In this document: piece by piece, positions 1 to 13,300 of the stretch
Layout of the letters: every line of letters begins with the position of its first letter
How positions within the stretch are numbered: the first letter of the stretch is position 1
Source of the DNA: Macrosoma leucophasiata
Lineage: Eukaryota; Arthropoda; Insecta; Lepidoptera; Hedylidae
Assembly (NCBI GenBank): GCA_036365455.1
Contig: JAWQUS010000003.1
Location: forward strand, 4,670,001-4,734,000
Direction: 5' to 3'
Length of the DNA: 64,000 nt
Program-made: the position numbers and the translations under genes
Notes under the pieces: generated by a model
Told to the model about the DNA's origin: nothing
Database searches by the model: none
The model's input: the letters and a program-made list of their open reading frames with translations, nothing else

Positions 1-165
1 GCCTTGGTTACAAATCCTTTCGTTAGGCTGGGCTAGTCCAGAGGTTGCAGGTTCTAATCTCGCCCGAAGTCTAATTTTTCTCTCCATGTTTCTTTGATTC
101 GTGAATGTTCCCAAAATGTTCACGCTGTTTACTAACATTCAATGACAACCGGACAGAAATTTGGC
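1..165 (+). repeat. tRNA-derived SINE B relative, diverged
   Basis: A degenerate tRNA-like head (GGTTGCAGGTTCTAATCTC) is followed by CGAAGTCTAATTTTTCTC, as in the SINE B body. It is not a functional tRNA. Confidence 0.5.
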
Positions 166-783
166 TTCAACTATATTTTTTTAATAAGTGAAGGTAGGCA
201 GCTCGTCTCATCACGGCTCTTGTCTACTTCATCGGGCAACTGGCGAGGGCAAAGGGCTCTCAGTCTAAATAAATTTACACAACTGCCTAACTGAGACTCT
301 TGTGGATTTACACTTTAGGACGTTGCGGGGCGACGCGTACGACATAATTATGCGACGTTTAACTCTTAAACTCTAGTCATCGGTTGGTAGCTGATGGTAA
401 CTGGAATAAGGCCGTGGCAGGTTCGGGGCGGGTAGATCGGATGTAGAAAATGCTCGTTGATCGTGACAATGGCCAACTTAATCTCATTGTCGGGCTCTTT
501 TAAGACAAGACCATGCAAGTTCCCTTTATATACAACTTCCCCACGTTATATCCCACCACCTCCCATTCCCCTTCCTACCTTTCGGTATACGGGGCTAAAC
601 ATGGGATATCAAGAAACACGTCTGCTAAACGTCTGCTTCCATGAATTTCTGGATCTCCCTACAAGTTATTTGTATTTAATTGTCTTTAATTTGTCCTTAT
701 TATGTTACCGCACAACACAACAAAAAAAACACACAGAGTACTTCGTGCGGTATGTTCGCGCTAGGATTTATAAAGAACTTGAC

Positions 784-1051
784 TTTTTTATGTTATGGAA
801 GTGGCAAACAAGCATGAAGTTCACATACATGTTAAGTGATGACTGCAGCCTATAGACACCCACACAAAGACCAAAGTCCACTGCTGAGGCCTAAGGTCTT
901 ATGCCTTTGTAAAGGAAATTACCGGACCGTACAATACCACCTGACCGGAACACGATCGTGCTGAACACTACCATTTAGCGGCAAGTATATTAGGTAATGC
1001 GGTGGTGCCTACGCCCGCGAGATCCGTCACTGGAGCTCTACCTCCAGTGAC
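784..1051 (-). repeat. Family A retroposon copy
   Basis: Family A sense reads ACTGGTGGTAGAGCTCCAG, then GGTAGTGTTCAGCACTATCG, GGCACAGAGGCATAACACC and TTGTTTGCCACTTCC, ending ATTACATAAAA. This antisense copy is nearly complete. No tRNA-like head is present. Confidence 0.8.
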
Positions 1052-1257
1052 TTACCCCTCATTTTACTCAGCAGCTTAATTCAGTAACTTCCTGACGTTG
1101 TGCCAACGATGTGCAAAAGTGCTTCCCAACTTTAATCGTTGGACCAAGCGTTATCACCTCGCCTGGTCAGAGGATCGACCATTTTCGTCGGAGGAACATT
1201 AAATCCCGTTCTTTCAGAAGATTATTGCTTGCGCATTTAACTATTTTTTTGTTCTAG

Positions 1258-1376
1258 CGGAGTTCCGTTACGAGGCTGTGATCGTGGTGCACAAGGATCT
1301 GCCCATCAACAATCTAGACCAGCTGAAAGGCCTGAAATCCTGCCACACCGGAGTTAATAGGAACGTCGGTTACAAG
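1258..1376 (+). CDS. Tsf1: Tsf1 exon a (N-lobe, first iron Tyr and anion site)
   Basis: The acceptor TTCTAG precedes 1258. Two bases complete a split codon and 39 codons follow, containing FRYEAVIVVHKDLP and SCHTGVNRNVGYK. The Tyr codon at 1269-1271 matches an iron ligand of Manduca Tsf1, and the Thr and Arg of the SCHTG segment hold the synergistic anion. The donor is GTGCGT and the exon ends in phase 0. Confidence 0.95.
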
Positions 1377-4300
1377 GTGCGTTGATAGATTTCAGATATA
1401 TTTATTATCATGATCTTGTTTCGGACAAATTTTAATGAAAACCATACCTAATACTTATTTTTTTCTCCTCAGCTGCGATTTTTTTACTATATTTACTTAT
1501 ACAACACAATTACAATTATATTTACTCATATTATTTAATAGAAAATAAAGGACTTTTTCCTTATATTTGACTTAAATATCGCGAATTCTTAATAAAACGC
1601 GCCAATGCAAAACGAAATACCAATTCCCGAATGTCAAACAATTTTGAATAAACGCGAAGCCCCGTGTTTTCATCTATAAAAAGAATTCGCAACCTTCAAA
1701 TATTTGAGGTCAGTTCTAATATTTTTCAAATAAAATGTTTAACCTTAAGCTTCACCACGTCTCGTCTCATCCAAAGGCAATTTTATTCAAAATGGAATGT
1801 ACGAAATTGTACTGAAGTTATTGGATAAATATTGGAGAAAATTTGGTTTTCGAAGGCTTATATTATTAAAACCGAATTTCTTGAATTTCGAATTTAGTTA
1901 CTGAAATATTATTTTCAAAACAATTTGAACAAATGCATAGGAACTATACCTAATATTCTACGATGATTGATGTGGGCGCAAATAATGGAAGAAATTTAGC
2001 TATGGGAATCGCTATAAACGCCATGATTACAGCTGCACGTTTTGACTGCTACTGCTCTGATTAAGAAATCTGGAGTAAGAGTCACCACTAGCTACAAAAT
2101 CACACACTCATAATACTTTTAAATTTTTTATATTTTTGTGATAACATCTTAGTATCTGGCCTCGTTTGACTGCCAAAATATAGACCTCAGAAGTCAACTT
2201 TTTTTTTATGTAATGTAAGTGACAAACATGCATGCAGTACACATTGGTGTTAAGTGATGACTGCAGCCTATAGACACTTACACAAAGACCAAGGTCAAAA
2301 TGCAGATACGTTACCACTCCTGGAGCCTAAGGTGTTATGCCTCTGTGCCGGAAATTACGGGGCCGTACATTACCACCTGACCGGAACACGATAGTGCTGA
2401 ACACTACCATTTAGCGTCAAGTATATTAGGTAATCCGGTGGTGCCTACGCTCCCGAGCTCATCTACATTGAGACGGATAGTTAAAATTATTTACGGCAAG
2501 CAACGGCAAACAGATATCGTAGATAAAATCAATAACCACCACATAACTTTTATCTGTATCTCAATGTCACAAACATGTCCCCTATTTGTATATATCTTAT
2601 GTGTCCCTTTGCAACGCTCTTAGCCGAGGATCAGATCTACAGCACCCTTAGGCAGTTGCGCTAACTTTTATTTAGGCTGAGAACGTCCTCTGCGCTCACT
2701 GATTGCCCGATGGAGTAGACTATGCCCTCTCCAGACGTGCCACCTACATGGATCAATACCAACATAAAAACAACCAAGTCCATACCAATTTAATTGTTAT
2801 ACTATATCAAGATATTATCTGAGACAGTGGCCAAAAAGAAAGATAAATTTTCCATCCCTTTAACGAAGCATTTTTGTCTTGTCAATATCAACAGCTGTCG
2901 AAAAACTAAAATAAGAAAAATGTAACTATTTTCATGTTGTAAAGAAAAAAATGGCTTCAAGAGAAATCTCGGCCCGTATAAAAGTCTATGTAGTAATGTG
3001 GACTGGAATTCCTCAGCAAATTTAATAAAAAGGCGTAAGAAATGTCGCTACTGCCAAAATGAGATTTGTACGAAGTAAAAAGAATGACATTGACGATGTA
3101 TTTCAACATCGGCGCTGATTGTATGGAACAAGTATTGAATGAAATTGCGATACATCCAGTACAAGTAATACTGGTATTGTCTATTGTACTTAATTTCGTC
3201 ATAAAGAGGAACAACGCGTGTAAGCACTATACATACAAATAAATAAAATTGGAGTCTCTGTTTGTAATATAAAAATAACCGCTTTTTACTAAATGCGTAT
3301 GTATGTATACACGGTACATATACCAAAACAACATTTTTTACAATTTTTGTCTGTCTGTTTGTTCCCGCTAATCTCGGGAACGGCTGGACCGATTTTGACG
3401 GGATTTTCACTGGCAGATAGCCTATATAAGGAGTAACTTAGGATTAATTTTATACTAGCTGCGCCCACGACTTCGGTTTTGATGGGGTTTATTATTGAAA
3501 TAAAACTAGTTTTCGGCTTTATTTCGTGTATATTTTGACTCGACGTTTTGGTACCTTTTTAGCTTCCGTGATCTCGGGCGGACTGAGGTGAGATTTGCAT
3601 CTGATAGCAGTTTGAAAAAATATTATTTCAAAAAATATAGTGTCTTAATGTACACTTAGTCCTAAAAAGAACCCCCATGCAAAATTTTAAACTACTAGTA
3701 CTTGTAGTTTCTGGGATTTCGTGATGAGGGAGTGAGTGACCGACCTTACGCTTTTATATGTATATGTACATAAAGATTATATTTCTGTAGTACCTACCTA
3801 ATTATGTACACGAATACTTATTTTATACACATCTGCCTACTATTTCAAAAACCACGTTAAATTGTATATTAAAACATATATATTTACTAAATATATCTTA
3901 TTTTTTCTGCAAAATAAAAAGCCATACCAAAGCAAAGTCTTATAAGATTTAAACAGAGCAGCGCACCTTGTTCCGATCTTTAAACCTTCTTACCTTTCAG
4001 CGTGAATGCTTTAATTGCGCAGCAAACGCTTTGCATAAATCTGTAATAAACCACTTATCGCGGCCTGAAAGCCTTTTTATACCTCAAAGAAATTAAATAC
4101 CGACTGGTAAGTCAAAGGCGTTTTACGAATATGTTGACGGTAATTCACTTTATGTATAGGTGTTCCCTATTATAATATTGTAGGGAACATTTGTATTTTG
4201 TACAAAATAGGGTCAAAAAATACTGCACCGATTCATTAAATTCTTCACCAATAGAATATGTTATCACTAAGAAACATAAGATAAGTCATTTTTGCGTAAA

Positions 4301-7300
4301 TCCTAAAGCTACGCAAAGCGTTTACGAAATCAATGGTAGATACATAACTTTTGAAACTGCTTTCAGACAAAATTAAATGTTACCGTAGTCCAGGACTACG
4401 AAATTTGAAAAGCGGCTGAAACTCGGGTTGATTTTAATAATCGTTTTGGTTTAATATACGCGTGATAAATCCCCAAAAATAGTTTTATTTAAACATTAAA
4501 GTTATATAGTTTTAGGCGACAAACATTTGGGACCCATATATAAACTAATAATGTGGATATTTGATGTAAGTTACATGACATGCACTGCTTAAGCCATAGT
4601 TACAAGAGAAAAATGTATGATGGTATATCTTTATGATATCAAAAAAAAACGTTTCGTTCGCTTTTATATGGAAGCGAGAGCTGGGTATGCAGGAAAGAGC
4701 ATGAAAGTAAGTTGAACGCGGTCGAGATGAGATCTTTGCGCAAGATCTGCGGTGTATCACTCACCGATCGCGTTCGTAATGTAAGAAAGAGACTTTGTGT
4801 GAATGATAGTATCGGTGTAAAAATGAAAAAAGGCATGCTCCGATGGTTCGGGCATATAGAAAGAATGTCGAATGAGCGAATGACTAAACAGATATACAAT
4901 GCGAATGTGGATGGTTGCAGAGGCCCAGGAAGACCAAGGCTGACCTACCATGACCAAATAGGTCGAGTTCTGTCTGATGGTGGGGTCAAAATCTTAGGAA
5001 TCGGCGTCCATGTATGAAGAGAATGATGAAGGTAGACGAGGCACGAGAGGTTTGTCAGAACCGGGATGTCTGGCGCTCTACACTCTCTGCCTACCCCGTT
5101 AGGGACCTGGCCTGAAGATACATATATAAAAAAATCTTAATAGCTATAGTCAGTCTATCTTTTATACAGAAAACATTATAGTTTAAATATTGGACAGTAA
5201 AATCATTTTAATTGGAGCTTACATCGCTAGTCCTTTATAACGCAGCAACGCCATTGTAATACGACTAACGATATATTGCTGATAATGGACAATATTACAA
5301 TGTTAAAGGACCCAACAGACCTCTCAAGGGTGCTACAGTTCCCTCAGACCGTAACAGATTCCTATCGGTCGTAATCAGGTTTATGATGTCAATATTTAGG
5401 TCAAGTTTGTGTACGAAGGGTCGTCATTCAACGCCCGTAATGTAACCTATCTGAGGACAGAATGGGTATCTATTGTGGACCATCAAATAGAGTATAAAAG
5501 CCGAGACCGGTTTGGCTCAAGCTAACATTTTTATGAAATTGGACGAAATAACTTAGGTCCATCCATTTATAAAGGTTGGGTCCAAAAGTTTCTTTAACTC
5601 AAGATGTATATTTAACCGATTTATATCGGAACCTTTTTCGACATGGTCCATTTCTTCGGTGGAAATTTTGAAATAACAGCAAATACTAGTGAGCATTCTT
5701 TTTTTACCGATTTCATGAAAAGAGGTTTTATGTTGTACGTTTTTTTTTAAGTATCGCTGATTTTGAAACTTTTTGTCACGTTATACACTTCGAAATTGGT
5801 CCCATTGCCACTTAGCTAATTAGGATCTGATGACAGCATCATGGGAAAATCGAGTAAAACCCTAAAAAAATACTCTGCTCTAAACTATCAACATCTAATT
5901 GTTTTATATTATTTCGCATTAACACATGCTTGTGAAATATATTTTATTTTTAGAGAAAAATGGAAAGAAAAATTTGACTTCAGGCGAGACTCGAACTCGC
6001 GGCCTACTGGGAATCTAGTCCAGCCGCTCTTCCAATTGAGCTACTGAAGCCCTGCCCGATTTGTCAAATCTTTCCTTCACATCTATTGCATTGCTTTATG
6101 GTAGCAGCAGCGCCATCTATTACCAACTATGCTACATTTACACATTTTTTTAACATCTACATTTTTATGTATTAGTAGGTACTATATGTACCTATTACTA
6201 GCTGTGCCTGCGACTTGTTCGCGTGGAATAGTGACTGGGACTTTGGGCGGCGCTTTTGAATATACATTTTGGTTAATTTTAAATCATAAACACTATTGGG
6301 TAACTTAAAAAAAATCTTCTTTAGAGTAATGCTTTTTTTTTATGTAATGGAAGTGGCAAACAAGCATGCAGTTCACATTGATGTTAAGTGATGACTGCAG
6401 CCTATAGACACCCACACAAAGACTCAGGTCAAAATGCAGATGCGTTGCCACTCCTGAGGCCTAAGATGTTATGCCACTGTGCCGGAAATTACAGGGCCGT
6501 ACATTACCACCTGACCGGAACACGATAGTGCTGAACACTACCGTTTAGCGGCAAGTATATTAGGTAATGCGGTGGTGCCTACGCCCGCGAGCTCCGTCAC
6601 TGGAGCTTTACCACCAGTTAAACGCTGCTTCTCTTTACACGATATTAGACGTATGGCCATTGGGGATAGAAAGAAGCACCCAGGCTCCTAGGATTGCGAA
6701 AAATTGCTAATTATGTGTCTCAACGCGCAGTCGTGTAAGTGCCTTTTTTTTGGACAGCTTTTATAAAGTTTTGTAAAGTTTCAGTCAATTAGTGCTACTA
6801 ACAGAGAATGAAAGATAAAAGATAGATCTATATATAATATATGCATTGCGTGAGAGCCGGCAGAAGTAAAAAATTGGATATTTACGTTGTGCATTTTTAA
6901 CCACTAATGCCAGCAACACCACCACCATCGTCACCACCACCACCATCACCACCACCACTGTCACTGAAACACAATAACGCTAAACACTACCATTTAGCAT
7001 GAATGAACAACGAGTTGGTTAATTTCAAGCTTAATAGTACCTATTTTTTTATTCAGGGGAATATGCGTTACGCATACCCACCCTGAGGGAGAGGGGTGGG
7101 TTAGGGGAGATCCACAAATTACGTGAGATGTTTAAGGGGGAGGGGGGGTCGAGTCAAATCTCATCTAATCTTACGTTGGAGAGAGGGGGGGTCTCGGCAA
7201 ATATCACGCAATTTTTTTTCTTATTACAAAAAAACAACTACTATTTTGACCCATTATCCAGATTCTACATGCTTAAGATTTAAGCATAACTGTAATACGA

Positions 7301-10300
7301 TTAAGATCATTCACTAATTCATTCGAAAGAAAATAATTTAATTCATACTTCGACGTTATACATTACTACTGACTGTCAAACTACCATATTTGTTTTATAC
7401 CAAATAGTTCAATTTAATCAGAGTTTACGATACAGTGTAGCCCGTCCTTTGTTTTCGCGCCACTGTCAGCCGAACGCGCGGCTCGATGAACGAGAGCGTA
7501 CGAGCTGAATGGCAGCGACACACGGACAGGTTCCAACCTGCTTTGCTTATTCTTGCAAATGTTTTACCCGACTCAGTATATGCTCTCACTAATTTAAAAT
7601 GAGTTATCAAGATTTTTATAATGCATACGTCAAAAGATACGTCTATAAGACGAAAAAGTCCTGCCAGGACGAAGTGATAAAATTATGGAATACAGCGAAA
7701 CAAAAATTCCCGAAGAAAGAAGAGTTAACACAACACATTCAACATGAGATTGAACGTCTTCTTAGGGAAGCCACTGATAGAAAAGTTCGGTCTACTTTAG
7801 CATTTCGTCAAAAGGTAGGTTAAATATATTTTGTTAAGAAAATTCTTTTTTTATACAAACTTTATTGTTACAATTAATAGCATAAAAAAAAATAATTAAA
7901 AAAAACTAAAGAACACGCTTTAAAAGCACATCAAATTAAAAAGTAAAAAATAATTCTTAAAATGAGTCAATAACAATAATAAACGAAAAATGCTAATATA
8001 ATTGTGAAATAAATTTTAATGAAGATAAGTATAAACAACAAAAAATATATTTAATTGTAAAAAAAGTGTGGGGTGCTTTTTAAGATATCAAAATGATTGT
8101 CCTGCTCATATCTTTAATTATATATTTATAACTACCGACACCGTGCACCCCACGCTTTTTTTACAATTAAATATATTTTTTGTTATTTATTCTTTTCTTC
8201 ATTAAAATTTATCTCACAATTATATTAGCATTTTTTGTTGATTATTGTTATTGACTCATTTTAAGAATTATTTTTTACTTTTTTACTGGTGTTCATAGTA
8301 AGTTATTTTGTGTTTATCTGTCTTTTTAATTTCATTAGATTCACTTCTTTATTATAATATTTTGATTTCAGAAAAATACTAAGATCTCTAGCAGTTATTT
8401 AATTCAGGCTGAGACAAGCACTGAGAGTGTTCCAAAAGTGGAATGTGCAGGTCAGATTCAGATCAATGATCATAATATTCAACACGCGAAATCTGCGGTT
8501 CAGGATGAGATTAATGACCAGCAGTCAGAAGATCAAGATTTAGACGTTGGTCCTCAACCGGCAGGTTAGTATTCGTCTTTTTTTCTATAGGTGACGTTCT
8601 TAATTTTTTGCTATTCTAAATTAAAATTTTCTGCATTATACAGGCGCTTCGAAACGGAAAAATCAATCTCTTGTGCCAGCCCACGCCGAAGTGAACTGCA
8701 TATGATTCTTCACGACCGTTTTCTGCCACCTCCATACCCTATCACTCAGATTGATGGACATTTGACAATTCCGGACTTTAAAGAGCATGACGGAAAGTCA
8801 TTTGCTCCATTTCTAATACGCCACTGTCTACCGATTCAACCACTGAATGCCTTCATCAGCACACCTTATGATCTCTATTGCCCAAGTGTACGTGATGATT
8901 TAGAGAAAAGATGCTGCAGTACATGCGGCATTTACTTTGCATCTATCACAAGAGCTGCAGAGCACAGGCGAGTAGCCCACATTGCACCAGCTAAGCAAGC
9001 GCGTATGTTCCGCAAAGTGCGACCCTCACGGATTGTTACAAGACGAGCTAATGAGTTACTGTGCGCAAGTGTCAACGGCTTAGAGTGGCTAGAGGAGAAC
9101 GAAGTTGAAGGAGCAGATGATTTTATTGAAAATCATATGGACATGTTGGTTCCAATAGTCTCTCTTGAGACCACGCATGATTCTCCATGGACTGAATTAG
9201 AGTAGATCTTTTTTTTTAATCGCATTAGTTACGATTAAAGTATTTTATTGTTAAATTTTTATTACACTTATAACTCAGCAATATTGATTACTAGTCTTAA
9301 CTAGTCGTAAATAAAAGTACGAAGCAATTTTTTTTTTCTTTTTACAATAAAACTCCAACACGTTTACATATTTAAGAAACGCACATTTTGAAAAATCTCA
9401 CGTGAGGTTGGGGGATGGGGGAGGGGATTGAATAAAATCTCACAACATCTCACCAGGAGGGGAGGGAGGGACAGAAAATTCAAAAAAACACCTCACGTAA
9501 TTTGTGGATCTCCCCTTATGTGAGACTCCGGACAAAGATAAAGACGTCCATCTACCTCTACTAAAAACCCCTGGGTGTTCCGACTCGTCCGCGCCAGGTG
9601 GCGGGGTCACGGGAACGCTCTAGCCCACACCCGCGACCCCGCCGGCGGCCGCCCGCAATCAGGCCCAACTCACGAAAAGGGAGCCCTTCGGCTCCCGGCC
9701 GCGCTAGGGACGCGCGGAACACATGCACGCCAACCAGCTCGGAACCCATTTCATCCCGGGCGATAGACGTCCCCTAGTTCATCACCCGAAGCTTAATAGT
9801 ACCTAAGCTATTTTAACCGACTTTAAAAAGAAGAAGGTGTTCAATTCAATTTTACTGGTGGTAGAGCTCCAGTGACGGAGCTCGCGGGCGTAGGCACCAC
9901 CGCATTTCCTAATATACTTGCCGCTAAATGGTAGTGTTCAGCACTATCGTGTTCCGGTCAGGTAGTAATATATGGCTCTGTAATTTCCGGCACAGAGGCA
10001 TAACACCTTAGGCCTCAGGAGTGGTAACGCATCAGCATTTTGACCTTGGTCTTTGTGTGGGTGTCTATAGGCTGCAGTCATCACTTAACATCAATGTGAA
10101 CTGCATGCTCGTTTGCCACTACCGTCAGATAAAAAAAAATCGCCTGTATTATTTTTTGTGTATGTTACGCGATTATATTTATTTTTTACCAGATCCCACT
10201 GACGATGCTTATGAAGAGATCCATATTCCCCAAGATGACTGACCGCACGATCTCCCCCAAAGAGAACGAATTGAAAGCACTCTCAACATTCTTCAAGCAA

Positions 10301-13300
10301 TCTTGCATCGTTGGGAAGTGGTCTCCTGATCCCAAGACCACCGCTGCTTGGAGTGAGTAGAAGACTTTTTTAAAATGTAACTAACGTGGCAAGCGAGCAA
10401 GCAGTTCACATGGAGGTTAAGTGATGACAGCAGTCTATAGACATCTATGTAAAAACTGTGGTCAAAATGCAGATACGTTGCCACCCTTGAGACCTTAGTT
10501 TTTACGTCTCTGTGATAGTTATAACGAGGCATCTAACTTTTTTTTAATGTAATATAAGTGGCAAACAAGCATGCAGTTCACATTGATGTTAAGTGATGAC
10601 TGTAGCCTATAGACACTTACACAAGGTCAAAATGCAGATGCGTTGCCACTCCTGGCATAACTGGACATATCCATGTACATTCCCAAACTTCGAGTTACTG
10701 ATAAACTTCGTAAAAATGGTAAATCCCAAAAGAAACATAGATAAATTATTTGACACCTTTATTTCTGGTAGACCCCGACCCGGGAATCGCACCCAGGATG
10801 CTGCCGGAAGACAACTGAGGCAGTTAAACCCTCGCTCTACTATTGTTGTTTAAGATAATCTTAATTGTTTTTACTATGATGACAATATATCCACTAATGG
10901 GTGAGCTGTCAAATTGTTAGGACATACTTTACCCTACCCTCGTCAACGACACAATAAAATCGGCGGTTCTTACCCTACTGAGTTGCCAACTATTGCGAGG
11001 ACGTAAGCCTTTGTGATTACCAGGAATTTGATTAGGGATTCCATTAAGCAAGGAAAAAGTGTGTTGGGAAGAAAATGGAAAGGTCTCGTCGTTGTCGTAG
11101 ATTTTCGCTTTGTATTTTACTGATTTTGATATTTAAGCTTGCTTGCTTAGCTAACCGGCAATGCGGTAGCTTAGTGGTAAAGCGGCTGGATTGGTTATCC
11201 TGAGGTGGTAGGTTCAATTCATCCCCGATGTCAATGATATATACGGCCCTGTAATTTAAATGGCCGGCACAGAGGCGTAACACCTTAAGCCTCGGCCGTG
11301 GCAACACATCTACATTGAATTCTCTAATTTCATGTTGTCAGTCAACCGAACAATGGCGGTAGTATAAATAAAAACGCGTCCCGCGATAAAACTACCGCTA
11401 CTCCGTTCACCAATCCGCCTGCCAAGAGTGGCGATTATGGCATATTCTCCCCAAATGACGCACAACACTGTTGTGAGCGTATTTGGGGAAAGCTTTGTCC
11501 AGCCGTGGACGTCTATCTGCTGGAGTGATGATGAGATGTTTATACATTACAGTATTACTTACCATCAATGTACCTAAATTGTATGTCTGTTTTCCAAAAA
11601 ACAAATCTATCTACATAAAAAAGAGCTTACCTCAAAACATTCAATGATCAATGAAGGGATGATCATGATTTATTTTTATCAATATTATTTCACAACAGAG
11701 GGCCAGTACAGTCAGCTATGTGCACTATGCGAGCACCCGGATAAGTGCGACTACCCGGACAACTACAGCGGCTACGAAGGCGCGTTGCGTTGTCTTGCGC
11801 ACAACGGCGGCGAGGTCGCTTTCACCAAAGTCATCTACGTCCGCAAGTTCTTCGGGGTAAGTTTAAAAAACAAAAGGCTGCACGCACGAAAGTATCACCT
11901 TTCGCTTGAGCCGAGCCATAGAGCCAGTCGCGGCAAACCGGAGGGGAGTAGCCATAACGTTTATTACCGATGCAAAACAGTCTGTCATTTTTTGCGGGGA
12001 TTTACCCCGTGTGACACAAACTCACACTACAAAAATCATCTATTACTACGAAACTCACACCTAGACTTAAACAAAATGCATAAACAATTTCACGCACACA
12101 TTTAAATATCTGGGCGACAGGCATAGGCATTTAGACAACCCGGTTAGTCCAGCGGTGTGAAACCATCATCTGATTCGAAGGGTCGCGGGTTCGATCCCCG
12201 CACCGGGACAAATATTTGTATGGCCTACAGATATTTGTTTCGGGTCTGGGTGTTTGTGTATGTGTTGTATGTGTACAACGGCACCCACGACACAGGTTTA
12301 TACCTACTGTGGGGCTGTGAGTGTAAGCGTATTTTATTTATTATTTATTATAGGCCCATTTGGTCTTGTACTTTGACAGAGGGGAAAGTCTCATATGGCT
12401 ACTCCCTTCCAGTAAGGCGCGGCCGCAGCCCGTGTTGCTCTATGAGCCGAGCGTAGTGAGAGCGCGAAACAAGCGATAGAGAGGCGGGGTAGATACTGAA
12501 CAATCACAAATTCTCAAATTCTCACGCGAATGAAGTCGCGGGCACAGCTAGTCGATAAATAAAACTATAATGACATGTTTTACTGGTGGTGGAGCTTCAG
12601 TGACGGAGCTCGCGGGCGTAGGCACCACCGCATTACCTAATATACTTGCCGTTAAATGGTTGTGTTCAGCACTATCGTGTTCCGGTCAGGTGGTAATGTA
12701 CGGCTCTGTAATTTCCGGCACAGGGGCATAACACCTAATGTCTCAGGAGTGGCAGCGCATTTGCATTTTGACCTCTGGTCATTGTGTGGGTGTCTATAGG
12801 CTGCAGTCATCACTTAACATCAATGTGAACTGTATGCTTGTTTGCCACTTTTAAAACATTAAAAAAAAATGTTGATCACGTGACCAAACACTGAGAGCAC
12901 CAGCGCTAACAGTACGAAAATGGTGAAGCTTATGTTTCTGTAGGACACCTGCCGCAGTATATTGTAACGGAACAAAATTCTCTTCAGTACTGCCACAATG
13001 GTCATGGTGTAGGTATATCGGAACACCGTAAAAATCAACATAAACCCCCTGAACATAGGCCTCACCATATGTAAGCAGCTGCATCATTGATGATTCACAA
13101 ATAGCTCGATTCATAGCAAATTTTACTTACATCTGTCATACATTACCAACTTGTCTCCCTAGATCGTCAAATGGAAAATCTGCCCTCTTTATTTTTTTAG
13201 GATGCCCTTGCTCATGAATATTATCAAATTTTCCAAGACATGGAGGGTGTTAGGGACGGAGATGTGTTCCACCCTCACTTGAGAGTCTAGCCGTGATTAG

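Larger units (their letters stand above)
7104..9515 (+). mobile_element. TIR DNA transposon, 2.4 kb, unassigned (TTA target site)
   Basis: The ends match as ~30-bp inverted repeats: GGGGAGATCCACAAATTACG at the left and its complement at the right, one mismatch in 30. TTA flanks both sides (7101-7103 and 9516-9518). Inside each end are G-rich subterminal stretches. A 3-bp TTA duplication is typical of PIF/Harbinger, but no DDE transposase is visible, so the superfamily is left open. It lies in the 8.8-kb Tsf1 intron and carries a spliced gene and a long hairpin. Confidence 0.8.

Noticed and set aside
5841..6047. Open frame ending RRDSNSRPTGNLVQPL
   Set aside because: This is antisense read-through of the SINE B tRNA-like head. 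The same peptide appears at 51686-51871.
10021..10242. Open frame across family A and the start of Tsf1 exon b
   Set aside because: It is a different frame from the transferrin reading frame and is formed by the repeat running into the exon.
11644..12105. Single 153-aa protein covering Tsf1 exon c
   Set aside because: Only 11699-11856 is exon. The rest reads through the donor GTAAGT into MITE H.
12136..12208. tRNA gene (CCCGG...CCGGG)
   Set aside because: The same head and tail occur at 23.8, 29.8 and 58.4 kb, so it is SINE C, not a functional tRNA.
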